The notes under the pieces: model-generated
What the model saw: the letters and a program-made list of their open reading frames with translations, nothing else
Database searches by the model: none
Told to the model about the DNA's origin: nothing
Assembly (NCBI GenBank): GCA_963730115.1
Contig: CAVSQM010000008.1
Span: 1-64,000 of the forward strand
Length of the DNA stretch: 64,000 nt
Direction of reading: 5' to 3'
DNA from: DASQFQ01 sp963730115
Lineage (GTDB): Bacteria; Actinomycetota; Thermoleophilia; Solirubrobacterales; Solirubrobacteraceae
Shown: piece after piece, positions 12,906 to 23,535 of the stretch
How the letters are laid out: each line of letters opens with the position of its first letter
Position numbering within the stretch: position 1 is the first letter of the stretch
Position numbers and translations under genes: made by a program

Positions 12906-13937
12906 CCGGCCTCGCCCTCGCGGTCGCGGTCGTCTACTGGGCGACCCCCGTCGCGATCCGCGTCGCCGACCGGCTCGACGTTCTACGACCGGCCCGTCGG
13001 CTACAAGGGCCACGCGGCGCCCGACGCCCTACCTGGGCGGCGCGGCGGTCGATCGCCGGCTTCCTCGCCGCGCGCTGGCGCTCGCCCGGCGACTGGCAGC
13101 CGGACGCTCCCGCTGACTCGGCGGCGTGGTCGTGCTGTGGGTCGTCGGCACGGTCGACGACCGCCGCACGCGTCACGCCGCTCGGCTGCGGGTCGCGGTC
13201 GAGGTCGCGCTCGCGGCGCGGCTTGTGGCCGCTCGGCCTCGGCTGGGACCTCGGCCTCGGCGCCGGCGGTCGACCTCGCTCGTCGACGGCGGTCGTGGGT
13301 CGTCGCGGTCGTCAACGCCTTCAACCTCTTCGACAACATGGACGGCGCCGCCACGACGATGGCGCTCCGTCGTCGCCGGCCGGCCTCGCGGTGCTCGGCA
13401 TCGTCGAGGGCGACGCGTGGCTCGGCGTCGCCGGCGGCGGCGCTGTGCGGCGCCTGCCTCGGCTTCCTGCCGCACAACCTCGCGCTCGCCGGCGCGGATC
13501 TTCCTCGGCGACGGCGGCAGCATGCCGGTCGGCTTCGCCGTCGCGGCGCTGGCGATGATCGGCGTCTCGGGCGCCGCGGCCGCGTGGCAGTCGCTCGCCG
13601 ATGGGCCTGCTGCTCGTCGGCGTGCCCGGCGCTCGACACGGCGCTCGTCGTGGTCTCGCGGCGCCGCCGCGGCATCTCGATCCTCACCGGCGGGCGCGAC
13701 CACCTCACGCACCGCACTCGCGAGCGGCTGCGCACCGCGCGCGCGGTGGCGCTCGCGCTGGGCGGCGCTCCAGGCGCGTGATCTCGGCGCTCGCCCTCGT
13801 GGCGATCCAGCGGCGGCAGCGGGGCCGTCGCTGGCGGCCGTGCTCGCTCTACCTGGTCGGCGTCGGCGTCGCGATCGCGGTGCTCGACACTCGGCTCGCC
13901 CCGGTCGGCCCTGCGCCTGGCCACGCCGGCGCCCCTC

Positions 13938-15922
13938 ATGGCCGCGGCCGATGCGACGCCGCATGCGGCACGCTTCGCTGCGGTGCCGCGATCCCTCCCG
14001 CTGCTGTTGCCCCTCGCGTCTGCCTCGGCGTGAGCCCGTTCTTCGCCGGCTACTACGACTCGCGGATCTGGGTGCCGGCCGGCCTGGTGCTCGTCGTGCT
14101 CGTGACGGGCGGTGTGATCGCGGCGCCGCTGAGGCTCAGCCGGGCCGGCGTTCTCGCTCTCGCGGGGCTCGGGGGACTCGCCGCCTGGGCGCTGACCTCG
14201 ACGCTGTGGGCGGAGTCGATCGAGCAGGCGGTCGTCGACGGCAACCGCCTGATCGTGCTGGCGGCGCTGCTGGCGGCGGTGCTGCTGCTCGTGCGCAGCG
14301 ATCGCAGCGCGCTGTGGCTCGTCGGCACGTTGGTGGCCGCCGTCGCGACCGTCGGCGGGATCACGCTCGTTCGGATGCTCGGCGCCGACGCCATCGTCGC
14401 TGTTCCTCGCCGGGCGCCTCGACGGGCCGCTCGGCTACATCAACGGCCAGGCGAGCTTCTATCTGCTTGGCGCTCTGGCCGTGCATCGCCCTCGCCGAGC
14501 AGCGACGCTGGCCTGCTCTGAGCGGTCTGGGCATGGCTCTGGCCTGCGGGCTTGGCTCGCTGCTGGTGCTCTCCCAGTCGCGTGGCGTGGCGCTCGCCGC
14601 GCTCGTCACCGCGATCGTGGTCCTCGCCTGGTGCCGGGCCGACTGCGCCGCGCGTGGGCGTTCGTCGTCATCGGACCGCGCTCACGGTGGCGCTGCCGAG
14701 CCTGCTCGACGTCTACGAGCAAGGCCGCGCGGCAGCCGTGCCCGACGACGTGGCCTCCGCAGCCGCGACTGCCGCGCTCCTGCCGGCGGCGGTCGCGGGT
14801 GTCCTCTGGGGCCTGCTCACGTGGTCCGGCGAGCGCTCCCCGAGCGTCGCCGCGCAAGGCCGGCCGGTCTCCGCTGGTCTGCTCGCCGTCGGCGTGGCCG
14901 CAGTCGCGGCAGTCGCCATCGCATCGCGAGCGACATCACCCGCACCGTCGGATCAGCAGTACACCGCGTTCGTCCGTCTCGGCGTCGAGCCACAGGGCTC
15001 CGGCTCCCTCGCGGCGCCGAGCAGCCGCCTCGCCTCCGGCGCCGGGCACCCGCTACGACTACTGGCGCATCGCCTGGAGCACGTTCCGCGACGACCCGGT
15101 CTCGGCATCGGCGCCGGCAACTACGACGTTCCGTACTTCGCCCAGCGGGCCACGGCCGAGGACGTGCGCCAGCCGCACAGCCTCGAGCTGCAGGCGCTCG
15201 GCGAGCTGGGCGTGGTCGGCGCCGCGCTGCTGCTCGTGTTCCTCGCCGGCCTCGGCCTGGGCGCATGCGCTCGCCGGGCGGCGCGCATGTCGGCGTCCGC
15301 ACGCTTCCTCGCGGTGGCCGGCACCGGCGCTGTCGTCGCGTGGCTCGTGCACACGAGCGTGGACTGGATCCACCTGCTGCCCGGCGTGACCGGCGTCGCG
15401 CTGGCCTTGGGCGCCGTGCTTCTGGTGCGCCGACCCGACGCGCTGGACGGTCGCCCCGTCATCGCCTCCGGGGCCGGTCGCGGCGGCTGCGCCTGGCTGG
15501 CAATGGCGCTGATCGTCGCGATCGGGCTCGCACCGCCGGCGTGAGCCTCAGCCGCCAGGGCCTCTCCGAGCACTTCCGCGTCAATGCGCAGCGACGCGCT
15601 CGCGGAGCGGCCGGCCGATGCGCTGCGCGACGCCGATCGCTCGCTGCGGCTCGACCCCGAGGCCGTGGACAGCTACTACGTGAAGTCCGCGGCCCTCGCC
15701 CGCTTCGACGAGCCCGACGCAGCCCGCGCAGACGCTGCTGGCCGCGGCGCAACGCGAGCCGCACGACTTCGTCACCTGGGCGCTGCTGGGCGATCTCGCC
15801 GTGCGGACCGGGGACCTCGACCAGGCGAAGCGCGACTACGACGCGCATCCGAGCTCAACCCGCGCGACGCCGCGCTGCGCGAAGCGGCCCTTCATCCGGC
15901 CCGAGCCGCCGCGAGGGGCTAG
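13938..15922 (+). CDS. O-antigen ligase family protein with C-terminal TPR domain (frame broken)
   Basis: About 660 residues. The ATG at 13938 is followed by a hydrophobic run and then the membrane domain. That contains ALTSTLWAESIEQAVVDGNR, GRLDGPLGYINGQASFYLLA and VLSQSRGVALAALVTA, the ligase core motif. The periplasmic loop has TRYDYWRIAWSTFRDDPVSG, IGAGNYDVPYFAQRAT and PHSLELQALGELGVVG. After VDWIHLLPGVTG and a last helix, a TPR-like tail has ADALRDADRSLRLDPEAVDS and WALLGDLAVRTGDLDQAKR, ending at 15922. This fusion of ligase and TPR recurs at 31156-33261. Several indels occur at 14030, 14400-14480, 15000, 15540 and 15840. The glycan substrate is unknown. Confidence 0.75.
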
Positions 15923-15939
15923 GCTCCTAGGCTGTTGGT

Positions 15940-16435
15940 GTGCGCTTAGGCGGAACGACATCTCTCGTCGTGGCGCTCGCCCTCCTGGGGCGGTCCCGGC
16001 GGCGGCGCAGGACGACGGGGTCTTCGTCGACCCGGACTCGCCGACCGCGAAGCAGTACGAGATCCCGCTCGAGAGCGCGCGGCGGCAGGCCGACCCCGAC
16101 GGGCGGCAAGCTCGGCCCGCCCGGGAGCCAGGCCCGCCGGAGCGACCGCGGCGCCGCTGTTCGGCGAGGGGATCGCCCCTGTGGCGAGCGGGCCTCCAAG
16201 AAGTCGCGGCACCGATGAGGAAGCGGCGATCCGACTCGAAGTCCGGCAAGTCGTCGCCGTCGGCCGATGCGGACAACCAGGAGATCCTGCGGGTCCGCTG
16301 AAGGCGGCCGTACAGAACCCCGGCGCGCCGTCCGGCGGTATCAGCTCGACGCTGCTCATCGCGGGCGGCGCGGCGTTGGTCCTGCTGATCGGCGGTCTCG
16401 TCGGCGTGCTGCTGCGCCGCCGCCAGACCGGCTAA
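15940..16435 (+). CDS. Unknown secreted protein with C-terminal membrane anchor
   Basis: About 164 residues from a GTG at 15940. The N-terminus LGGTTSLVVALALLGAVPAA followed by AQDDG is a good signal peptide. The mature start DGVFVDPDSPTAKQYEIPLE plus SARRQAD is polar. A C-terminal helix SSTLLIAGGAALVLLIGGLVG is followed by a basic end (VLLRRRQTG). So it is probably exported and anchored by its C-terminus. Frames change near 15990 and 16100. I do not recognise the family. It lies 17 bp after the ligase-TPR gene. A similarly built protein at 30654-31181 overlaps the other ligase-TPR gene, which suggests a functional link with polymerisation or ligation. The stop shares a CTAA with the heparinase gene on the other strand. 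Confidence 0.6.
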
Positions 16436-18106
16436 TCGACCCGCACGTCAGTCGTCCCTCCGCCGCGCACGTCGAGCGACACGCAGCTCGCCGTCGCAGC
16501 GCGGCGCCGAACGCCCGGTCGGAGCAAGGCCCAGCCGCTACAGCTCACCCGGGCTGACACGCGCCCGCCGGGCGAGGACCGTCGTGGACGTCGCCGTCCC
16601 GAGGAACGGCGCGTACCGCGCTCGCTCAACGACCGGCGAGGATCCGACGCCCAACGGCCGGATCCGAGCGGCCCTGCCGTCGCTGGCCGTCGCCAACTCG
16701 ACGCCCGGCGCGAGGTGCAGGAAGCTCACCGCGTCGTGCGGCTCTCGCGATCAGCCGGTCGACCACGACCGAGCCCCCATCGGCGATCCACACGAACGTC
16801 CGTGCGGTGCACGACGGGATCGGCGAGACGCCGGTAGCCGTCGTGCTCCGCCGCGAGCACGATCGAGCCCCGTGATTGCGCTCGAGTCGGAGGCGACGGA
16901 CCCGCGGCAGGTGCGCCGCGCGGAAATCGCCCCAGAACACGCACTGGTCGACCCCGTCGACCTCCACTGTGTTGTGCGCGCGGGTGGCGCGGAACTCGTC
17001 ACGAGCCGGGCCCGTGTAGCTCACGACGCCCGGATCGACGACCAAGGGCCGGCCTTCGGCCCAAAGCACGAACGACAGCACGTCCGCATGGGCGTGTGGC
17101 GGCAAGTACGGCGGCGACAGCGGGCCGACGTCGAGCACCGCCTGCGAACCACCACCGCGAACGACGACGTAGCCGCTCTCGACAAGGTCCGAGACCGGTT
17201 CTCGCCCAGACGCCACGACCGGAGGGCCCTCCCACGCGTCGTTGAGCAGCGGCAGGTCGCCGCCGGGGCCCGCGAGTGCGGCAAGCCACGCATTGCATCG
17301 CGGCGACCGTGTCGTCGAGCCAGCGGTCGCCGCTCGCGTCCCGCGCTGCGCGAGCAAGCGGCGAACGTCCTCCAGGTCGGCTAGGACTGCTCGGTGGTAG
17401 GCGGGACTGCGCTCCTCGTGACCGCCGTCGCCGAGGACCTGGCGTCGCAGCTCGCGCTGCAGGAGCCGCAGGGCGCGCTCCTCGAGCCGCTGGTCCGCGA
17501 GGCACACGCCGGCGAACACGAGCGCTGCGCCGTTGCGGAGCACGTGATTCCCGCCGATGTCGTGCTCGACCGACCGGGAGAGCACACGGGCCTGGCGCGC
17601 CAGGCTGCGCTTCATTCGGCTGGGCGAGGTCGTCGGGCCAGCCGCCGGCCGAGAGCGCCGCACACCAGGCGATCACGCGGCCACTCATCGGGAACGGGTG
17701 CCACGCCGGCCGTGCCGGCTCGCCGCAGCGCGAGCAGCCAGTCGTCGACCACCGCGACCCAGAACGCGTCCGCCTCGGCCGTGCGCTCGCCCGCGCTGTA
17801 GGCGGCGAGACCAGCGAAGGAGTGCAGGTGGAACGCGAATAGCAGCCCGTCGCGGCCCGTCCTCCAGAAGTCTGTCGAGGGGAATTCGCGGTTCCGCCCG
17901 ACCGCGACGAAGCGACCGCCCTCGTGCGGAGGCGGCTGTGGTCCCGACTGCGGGGCGGGATCGACGCCCAGACCGCGGGCTGCGCCCTCCCACCCGATCC
18001 GACGCGGCCGGCCGCTGGCGAGCAAGCGGAGCGGGATGAGCCGCCGCGGGCGGTTGAGGACCTGCCGCGCTCGGAGATTGCTCGCGGCGTCGAGGTAGAG
18101 CTCCAC
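16432..18106 (-). CDS. Heparinase II/III family protein (polysaccharide lyase-like), frame broken
   Basis: About 557 residues. The start MELYLDAASNLRARQVLNRP plus RRLIP is the usual alpha-domain opening of this family in glycan loci. The helical domain has STDFWRTGRDGLLFAFHLHS, FAGLAAYSAGERTAEADAFW and GNHVLRNGAALVFAGVCLAD. The beta-sandwich has YLPPHAHADVLSFVLWAEGR, PLVVDPGVVSYTG and TRAHNTVEVDGVDQCVFWGD, the heparinase II/III signature with its histidines. After frame repair near 16560 the tail SLDVRGGGTTDVRVD ends at 16432. It may trim or release the polymer made by this locus. Bi-domain oxidoreductase plus heparinase-like pairs are a known arrangement. Frame changes also lie near 17640 and 16860. 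Confidence 0.75.
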
Positions 18107-18142
18107 GCGCCGTGGTGACCCGCCTCAAGAGTGCGGCGCGCC

Positions 18143-19253
18143 TCAACCTCGTTTGAAGGCCGTGAACGCCAGGCTTGCGGCGACCGCTGCGCTCGATCAG
18201 CCCGCGCTCTACCTGGTCACCCGCCGGTCGCACCGGATCGTCATAGCAGGCCGAGGTAACCGAACGTGTAGATCCGCTTCCAGCGGCGCGTGATCCGCAG
18301 CGCGCGGCGAATCCAGTCGGCCTGCGTCTTCTGCGAGATGATAGAAGTTGAACTCGACGTTGGAGTGGTCGGTCGGGAACGACACCTCGGACAGGAACAG
18401 CCGCAGCCGTCGACTGTGCACCCGACTGTTCTTGCGCCGCAGGTTGCGGTCCAGCCACTTCGCCAGTGTGTCCAGGTCCGAGATGTCCGCGTAACCGTTT
18501 CCGAGCGGCGGCTGCGAGAGCTTCGGCGTCCGTGCGCTGAACGGGTTGTGACCGTAGAGGTCCATGCGCGGTGGCTTCCCGTTCGGGAGTCGCAGTCGCC
18601 TCAATGAACCGACGGGGCGTGACCGTCCCGACCGTGAAGGTGTTTCCTCCGATGACGAGGTTGCGCCGGCTGACGCGCTTCAGGGCCACGTAGGCGCGAT
18701 CGAGCATTTGTGCGTAGAGGCGCGGACCGGCAAGTGCCTTGCCCCGCAGCCGCCGATTCCCGGTCGGTGGCAGCGGCTGGAAGTTGTCCGCCTTCGTGGG
18801 CTCGCTCCAGATCATCCAATGCCGGACCTGCGGATACCTCCGGGACGCGGCTTCGAGGAAGTCCGCGTAATCCTGCGGCCGGGTCGGTGCCCACCGCCAC
18901 TCGCGCCCTCCGTTCGCCCACGGCGGGGTCTGCATCACGAGCAGCGAAACCGTCATGCCATAGCGCGCTGCCTCCGCGACCGCCCGGTCGATGTGCGCCG
19001 GCCAGACGTAGGCCGGATCCGCCGGATCGCGTGGATTGGCGGGGCGGGAGCGAGCCGTTCCGTTCCACGGCAGCTGAGTCTGGTAGATGCCGACGCCGAG
19101 CTCCTTGTAGATCGGGAACTGCGAGACGCCATTCACGTCGATCGGCCCCCAGATCGCCTTCTTGCGTGTCGCGTCAGCTGACGCAGGACTCCAGAGCGTC
19201 AGAAGCGTGACGGCGAAGAGAACAAGCGGTGGAAGGCTTTTCGATGGCGTCAT
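18143..19253 (-). CDS. Secreted glycoside hydrolase, TIM-barrel cellulase/GH39-like
   Basis: About 369 residues. A signal peptide (KSLPPLVLFAVTLLTLWSPA then SADA) is followed by a barrel start, IWGPIDVNGVSQFPIYKELG. Then come AARYGMTVSLLVMQTPPWAN, RHWMIWSEPTKADNFQPLPP with a probable acid/base glutamate in WSEP, and LYAQMLDRAYVALKRVSRRN. A second strand-end glutamate sits in LRLFLSEVSFPTDHSNVEFN, a candidate nucleophile. Repaired ends read TQADWIRRALRITRRWKRIY and finally KPAFTAFKRG, stopping at 18143. Frame changes are near 18610, 18340 and 18240. Same strand as the heparinase 36 bp downstream, so they may process the same extracellular glycan. The exact GH family is an inference. Confidence 0.65.
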
Positions 19254-19524
19254 GAGGTCGTGCGCAGCGGCGGCTTTGGCTCTACTTGCAGAGTCGGACG
19301 ATTCATGATCGCCTCATCGCCTAACACCGCTCGGATTCGGTTGATGCTCTGTTGGAGCGGATGCTCGAACGAGAGTCTCGTCGGCAGGATGTCAGTTCCT
19401 ACACTTATCACTCGAAAAGCTGGACTGTTGCCTCGTCAGGCGGGAGACCCTGGACAGGCAGCCTCGCGGCAACGGGCGTCGGACTGTATCGGCGCACACC
19501 CACTCGCTCAGGGGGACAACGACT

Positions 19525-20212
19525 TTGCAGCGCAAGAAAGGCTCTGATCTCGACCATTACCGCCGCCATTGCGCTCCTTGTCGCGTCGGCGGCTTTCGCA
19601 GCCACCATCAACGGCACGGACGGCCCGGACACGCTCAGCGGCACGCCGGCGGCCGACACGATCAACGGCCTCGGCGGTGACGACAGGATCAACGGGTTCG
19701 GGGGCCGCGATCGGATCGACGGCGGGTCCGACGACGACACGATCAACGGCGACTGCTCAGGTGGACCGTCAACCGGTCCTTACGGCTGCATCCCGGGCAA
19801 TGCCGGCCGAGACAACATCAGCGGCGGCAGTGGCCAGGACACGATCAACGGCAACGGCCGCAACGACCGGATCAGCGGCCAGGGGGGCGACGACCGCCTG
19901 CGCGGCAACAGTGGCAACGACCGCATCAGCGGCGGCAGCGGCACTGACGTACTGAGCGGCGGTGACGGCAAGGACTTCCTGACCGGCAGCGGCGGCGACG
20001 ACAAGCTCCGCGGGCAGGCTGGGAACGACAGGATCACCGGCGGCTCGGGTCGCGACCTCATCGAGGGCGGCGGTGGCAGGGACAGAATCGGCGCCCGCGA
20101 CGGCACCCGCGACCGCATCAACTGCGGCTCGGGCCGCGACCGCGTGACCGCCGACAGGCTCGACAAGGTCGCCAGGAACTGCGAGCGGGTCAGCCGCCGC
20201 AGCCGTCGCTAG
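19525..20212 (+). CDS. RTX-like (hemolysin-type) calcium-binding repeat secreted protein, copy 1
   Basis: About 228 residues. I chose the TTG at 19525 because LQRKK plus the upstream GGGGGAC matches the intact paralog at 20435. One extra G around 19540 then breaks the frame before the signal peptide (STITAAIALLVASAAFA). The only uninterrupted alternative starts at 19352. The mature part is a run of nonapeptide-like repeats (GGDDRINGFGGRDRIDGGSD, GGSGQDTINGNGRNDRISGQ), which in this family bind calcium and form a beta-roll. A Cys-containing insert (GDCSGG then YGCIPG) and a C-terminal NCGSGRDRVTADRLDKVARN-CERV give two likely disulfide pairs. Function is unknown; probably a surface or secreted structural protein. 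Confidence 0.8.
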
Positions 20213-20238
20213 CTGCGTAGTCCACCACGAATTGGTTC

Positions 20239-20266
20239 GAAGGGCGCCTCTGCGGGGGCGCCCTTC
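20239..20266. terminator. Hairpin terminator after RTX-like copy 1
   Basis: A perfect 10-bp inverted repeat, GAAGGGCGCC and GGCGCCCTTC, encloses a short loop 27 bp after the stop of the first RTX-like gene. Only a weak T-run follows, as is common in high-GC actinobacteria. It ends transcription before the second copy, whose own leader starts just downstream. Confidence 0.75.
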
Positions 20267-20434
20267 TGCGTTCGGGTGGTGACAATTCTCGGCCACCCCC
20301 GGTCGTGATTGCTCAAGTCTGCTTAGACTGTCGCCTGCACGGCGCAGGTTGCTTCGGCGGGCACCTTCGGGTGGCCACCCACGGAAGGGGCTGGATGCCC
20401 AATCGGCGCAAACGACCTTCTAGGGGAGACGGCC

Positions 20435-21338
20435 TTGCAGCGGAAGAAGTCATTGCTCGGAATGATCACCGCCGCTTTCGCGCTGATCATTGCCACCGCG
20501 GCGTTTGCAGCAGTCATCAGCGGGACGCCCGGGAACGACACCCTCATCGGCACGCCTGACGCCGACACCATCGTCGGCCTCGCCGGCAACGACACGATCA
20601 GCGGCCTGGGCGGCGCCGACACGATCGACGGTGGCGACAACGACGACACGATCGTCGGCGACGGCGCGTGCCCGCCCGGCACCGGGCCAGGCGGCCCGTA
20701 CTACTGCATTCCCGGCACGCCGGGGAATGACATCATCGTGGGCGGCAAGGGCCGCGACACGGTCAACGGGAACGGCGGCGACGACACCATCGGCGGTGGG
20801 TCCGGCAATGACAAGCTGCGCGGCGATTCCGGCAACGACACCGCCCGCGGCGGCAGCGGCAACGATCGCGTCAGCGGCGGCTCCGGCCGCGACGAGCTCG
20901 AGGGCAGGAACGGCCGCGACCGCATCGACGGCGGCTCCGACGGCGACCAGATTCGAGGGCAACGGCGGCCGGGACAACCTCAGCGGCGGCGGCAGCCGAG
21001 ACTTCATCGGCGGCGGCAGCGACCGCGACCGCATCTCGGGCGGCGGCGGCGGCGATCGCCTCACCGGCGGAGTCGGCAACGACCGCATCTTCGGCGACAA
21101 CGGCAACGACCGCCTGATCGGCAGCAACGGCCGGGACCTCGTCAGTGGCGGCGACGGCAACGACCAGCTCCAGGGCAACAAGGGTCGGGATCGCGTCAGA
21201 GGCGGCGACGGCAGAGACCGCATTGCTGTCCGCGATGGCGAGCGCGACATCGTCAACTGCGGCAGGGGCCGCGACCGCGTCACGGCCGACCGCATCGACG
21301 TGATCGCGCGCAACTGCGAGCGGGTGAACGACAGCTAG
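20435..21338 (+). CDS. RTX-like calcium-binding repeat secreted protein, copy 2
   Basis: About 300 residues from a TTG at 20435 with a good Shine-Dalgarno (AGGGGAG) 8 bases upstream. Signal peptide LLGMITAAFALIIATAAFAA is followed by GTPGNDTLIGTPDADTIVGL and many GGxGxDxUxG repeats. A Cys-containing insert (DGACPP then YYCIPG) sits at the same place as in copy 1. The C-terminus, NCGRGRDRVTADRIDVIARN-CERVNDS, is also shared. One extra T near 20952 shifts the frame mid-repeat; the second half continues to 21338. The longer repeat array suggests unequal crossover or slippage relative to copy 1. Calcium binding is inferred from the family, and no enzyme domain is present. Confidence 0.85.
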
Positions 21339-21364
21339 CTCGCGTGCCCAGAGTTCTCGACACA

Positions 21365-21388
21365 GAAGGGGCGCTTCGGCGCCCCTTC
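21365..21388. terminator. Bidirectional hairpin terminator between RTX-like copy 2 and sugar epimerase
   Basis: GAAGGGGCGC, loop TTCG, GCGCCCCTTC: a perfect 10-bp stem with a stable tetraloop. It lies 26 bp after the RTX-like stop and 6 bp before the stop of the opposite-strand epimerase gene, so it can serve both convergent transcripts. Confidence 0.8.
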
Positions 21389-21394
21389 GTCGTT

Positions 21395-22298
21395 TCAGGC
21401 CGCCATCGTGTGCTTCAGCCCGGCCTCGAGCGACGTCGCTGGCTCCCACGCCCAGCGCGGAGCGCGCGGCGCTCGCATCGAGGCACGAGCGGCGGATCTC
21501 GCCAGGGCGCTCGGGCTCGAAGGTCGGCTCGAGCTGTAGACGCTCCACGAGCTCGAGCACCGTCGTCTCCTCGCCAGTGCCGATGTTGAACGCGCCGCCG
21601 ATGTCGCCGTCGGCAGCCGCGACAAGCGCGTCGGCGACGTCGCCCACATAGACGAAGTCGCGCGTCTGCCGCCCGTCGCCGAATACGCGCACCTGGCGGC
21701 TATTCGCGGCCGCGTGGCAGTAGATGGCGATCACGCCGCCCTCGCCGAGCGGATCCTGCCGAGGGCCATAGACGTTGGCGAACCGCAGCGCGACCGTGGA
21801 GAGGCCGTGCAAGCGGGCGTAGAGGGCAAGGTAGGTCTCGGCGGCCGCCTTGGAGGCGCCATAGGGCGAGATCGGGGCCTGCGGGTTGTCCTCGGGCGTC
21901 GGGAGAACGTCGGTCTCGCCGTAGATGGCGCCGCCGGTGGAGGCGAGCACGAAGCGGTGGGTGCCTGCCGCGCGTGCCGCCTCCAGCATCACGGCCGTGC
22001 CGCCGACGTTGACCGCGGCATCGAAGGCAGGGTCGTCGACTGCGCGGCGGACGTCGATCTGGGCGGCGAGGTGGAGGACGGCATCGGGTCGCTCGTCGGC
22101 GACGAGGGCGGTCATCGCGGCACCGTCGGTGATGCTCGCTTCGTGGAGCGTCGCGCCGGCAGCCAGCGCGGTTTCGAGGTTCTCGCGGCGGCCGGTTGAG
22201 AGGTCGTCGACCACGCTCACCTCGTCGCCGCGCGCCAGCAGGGCATCGACGAGGTTGGAGCCGATGAAGCCGGCCCCGCCGGTGACGAGCGCGCGCAT
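21395..22298 (-). CDS. NAD-dependent sugar epimerase (UDP-glucose 4-epimerase-like extended SDR)
   Basis: About 300 residues. MRALVTGGAGFIGSNLVDAL is the NAD-binding Rossmann motif, followed by SVVDDLSTGRRENLETALAA. Substrate and catalytic motifs are HLAAQIDVRRAVDDPAFDAA, STGGAIYGE and SPYGASKAAAETYLALYARL (YxxxK). Then FANVYGPRQDPLGEGGVIAI, VFGDGRQTRDFVYVGDVADA and NIGTGEETTVLELVERLQ follow. A single frame change near 21450 leads to WEPATSLEAGLKHTMAA and the stop at 21395. The AQIDVRRAV segment is typical of the GalE-like group that acts on UDP-Glc, UDP-Gal or UDP-GlcNAc. It is followed by a glycosyltransferase gene on the same strand. Confidence 0.8.
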
Positions 22299-22310
22299 GG
22301 CCGCGAAAGC

Positions 22311-23418
22311 CTAGGCGTAGACGTCCGCCAACGCCCGCGCGACGGCCTGCGGAGCGCAGCGCTTCCGGACGATCTCGAGCGCGCGGTTGCCGGCCGCTTC
22401 GTCGCCCCAGAGTCGGCGCGCGCGGGCGGCGAGGGCGTCGACGTCGCCCGGCGGGTGCAGGCCCTCGTCGGGCACGAGCTCGGCCAGCCCGCCGGAGCGG
22501 GCGGCGACGACGGGCACCCCTGCCGCCATCGCCTCCAGCGCGGCGAGCGGCAGGATCTCCGCGTAGCGCGAGGGAACGACCGCGACGGCGGCATCTCGGC
22601 GAAGCTGCGCGAGCTCGTCCGCCCCGACCCGTCCCGTGAAGCGCACGTCCGCACCCGCCGCGAGCGCCTCGAGCTCCCCGGCGGCCGGTCCGTCGCCCGC
22701 CACCACCAGCGGGAGGCCGGCATCGCGGCAGGCGACCACGGCGTCGGCGACGCCCTTCTCGTGGCTGAGGCGGCCCGCGTAGAGCACGTGACGCCCAGAC
22801 GCGGCGCGCGATGCCTCCGCGAACTCGCGCTGAACCGACCACAGCACGCTCGCGCGCTCGTCGACCGGTGCGCCGAGCTCGCGCAGGCGCCGCAGGGCGA
22901 AGGCGCTGGGGACGAGGAAGCGGTCGACCTGGGCGGCGAGCTTGTCCTGCCAGAGCGCCAGCGAGGCGGCGTAGGCGGCCGACTCGGCCGGCGAGCCGCC
23001 GCGGCAGTTGAGCCGCACGCCCGGCAGCGTGTTGCGGCCGTGGCAGCGCGTGCAGTCCTCGCCGCGGGTGAAGCAGGTGCCGACCGCGCACACGAGCCGG
23101 TAGTTGTGGAGGTGCAGGACGACGCGTGCGCCGGCCTCGCGCGCGGCGGCGAGCGCGCGCCAGCCGAAGGTCGGATTGACGTTGTGCGCGTGGACGACGC
23201 GGGCGCCGGTGCGGCGTACGGCGTCGGCGACGGTGTCCGGGTCAAGACCACCTCGCAGCAGCCCGTCCGCTGCCTGACGTCGCGAGAGCTGGGAGGAATC
23301 GCGCTCGAAGACCTCCGACTTCTTCGCCCAGGTACTCGCGAATCAGCCACTGGAGGTCTTCGACCGCGCGCTCCTCACCCCCGGGCATGCGGTAGCGGTT
23401 GTGCAGGAGAAGAATCAC
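22311..23418 (-). CDS. Glycosyltransferase family 4
   Basis: About 368 residues. The start is a GTG (complement of 23416-23418) giving MILLLHNRYRMPGGEERAVE, a common opening with the glycine loop. The body reads HAHNVNPTFGWRALAAAREA and a cysteine-rich insert, CAVGTCFTRGEDCTRCHGR. A donor domain follows: GRHVLYAGRLSHEKGVADAV, LPLVVAGDGPAAGE, VVPSRYAEILPLAALEAMAA (EX7E) and GVPVVAARSGGLAELVPDEG. Frame changes are needed near 23300 and between 23250 and 23090. The four-Cys insert could bind zinc and occurs in related transferases. It lies 13 bp upstream of the epimerase on the same strand, suggesting one operon supplying and using the same UDP-sugar. Confidence 0.8.
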
Positions 23419-23535
23419 GGTCTACCTTTTGGCGACGATAGTTCGGGTCGGTCTCAGCGTCGTTCGTTCGGCGTCGAAATGGAGAGGAGGACACGACGAT
23501 GGCGGAGTCGTCTCAGACAGAAGCGCGGCCGCTTC

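Noticed and set aside
20213..20434. Riboswitch (cyclic-di-GMP or ydaO type) in the leader of RTX-like copy 2
   Set aside because: The conserved core sequences of those classes are not present.
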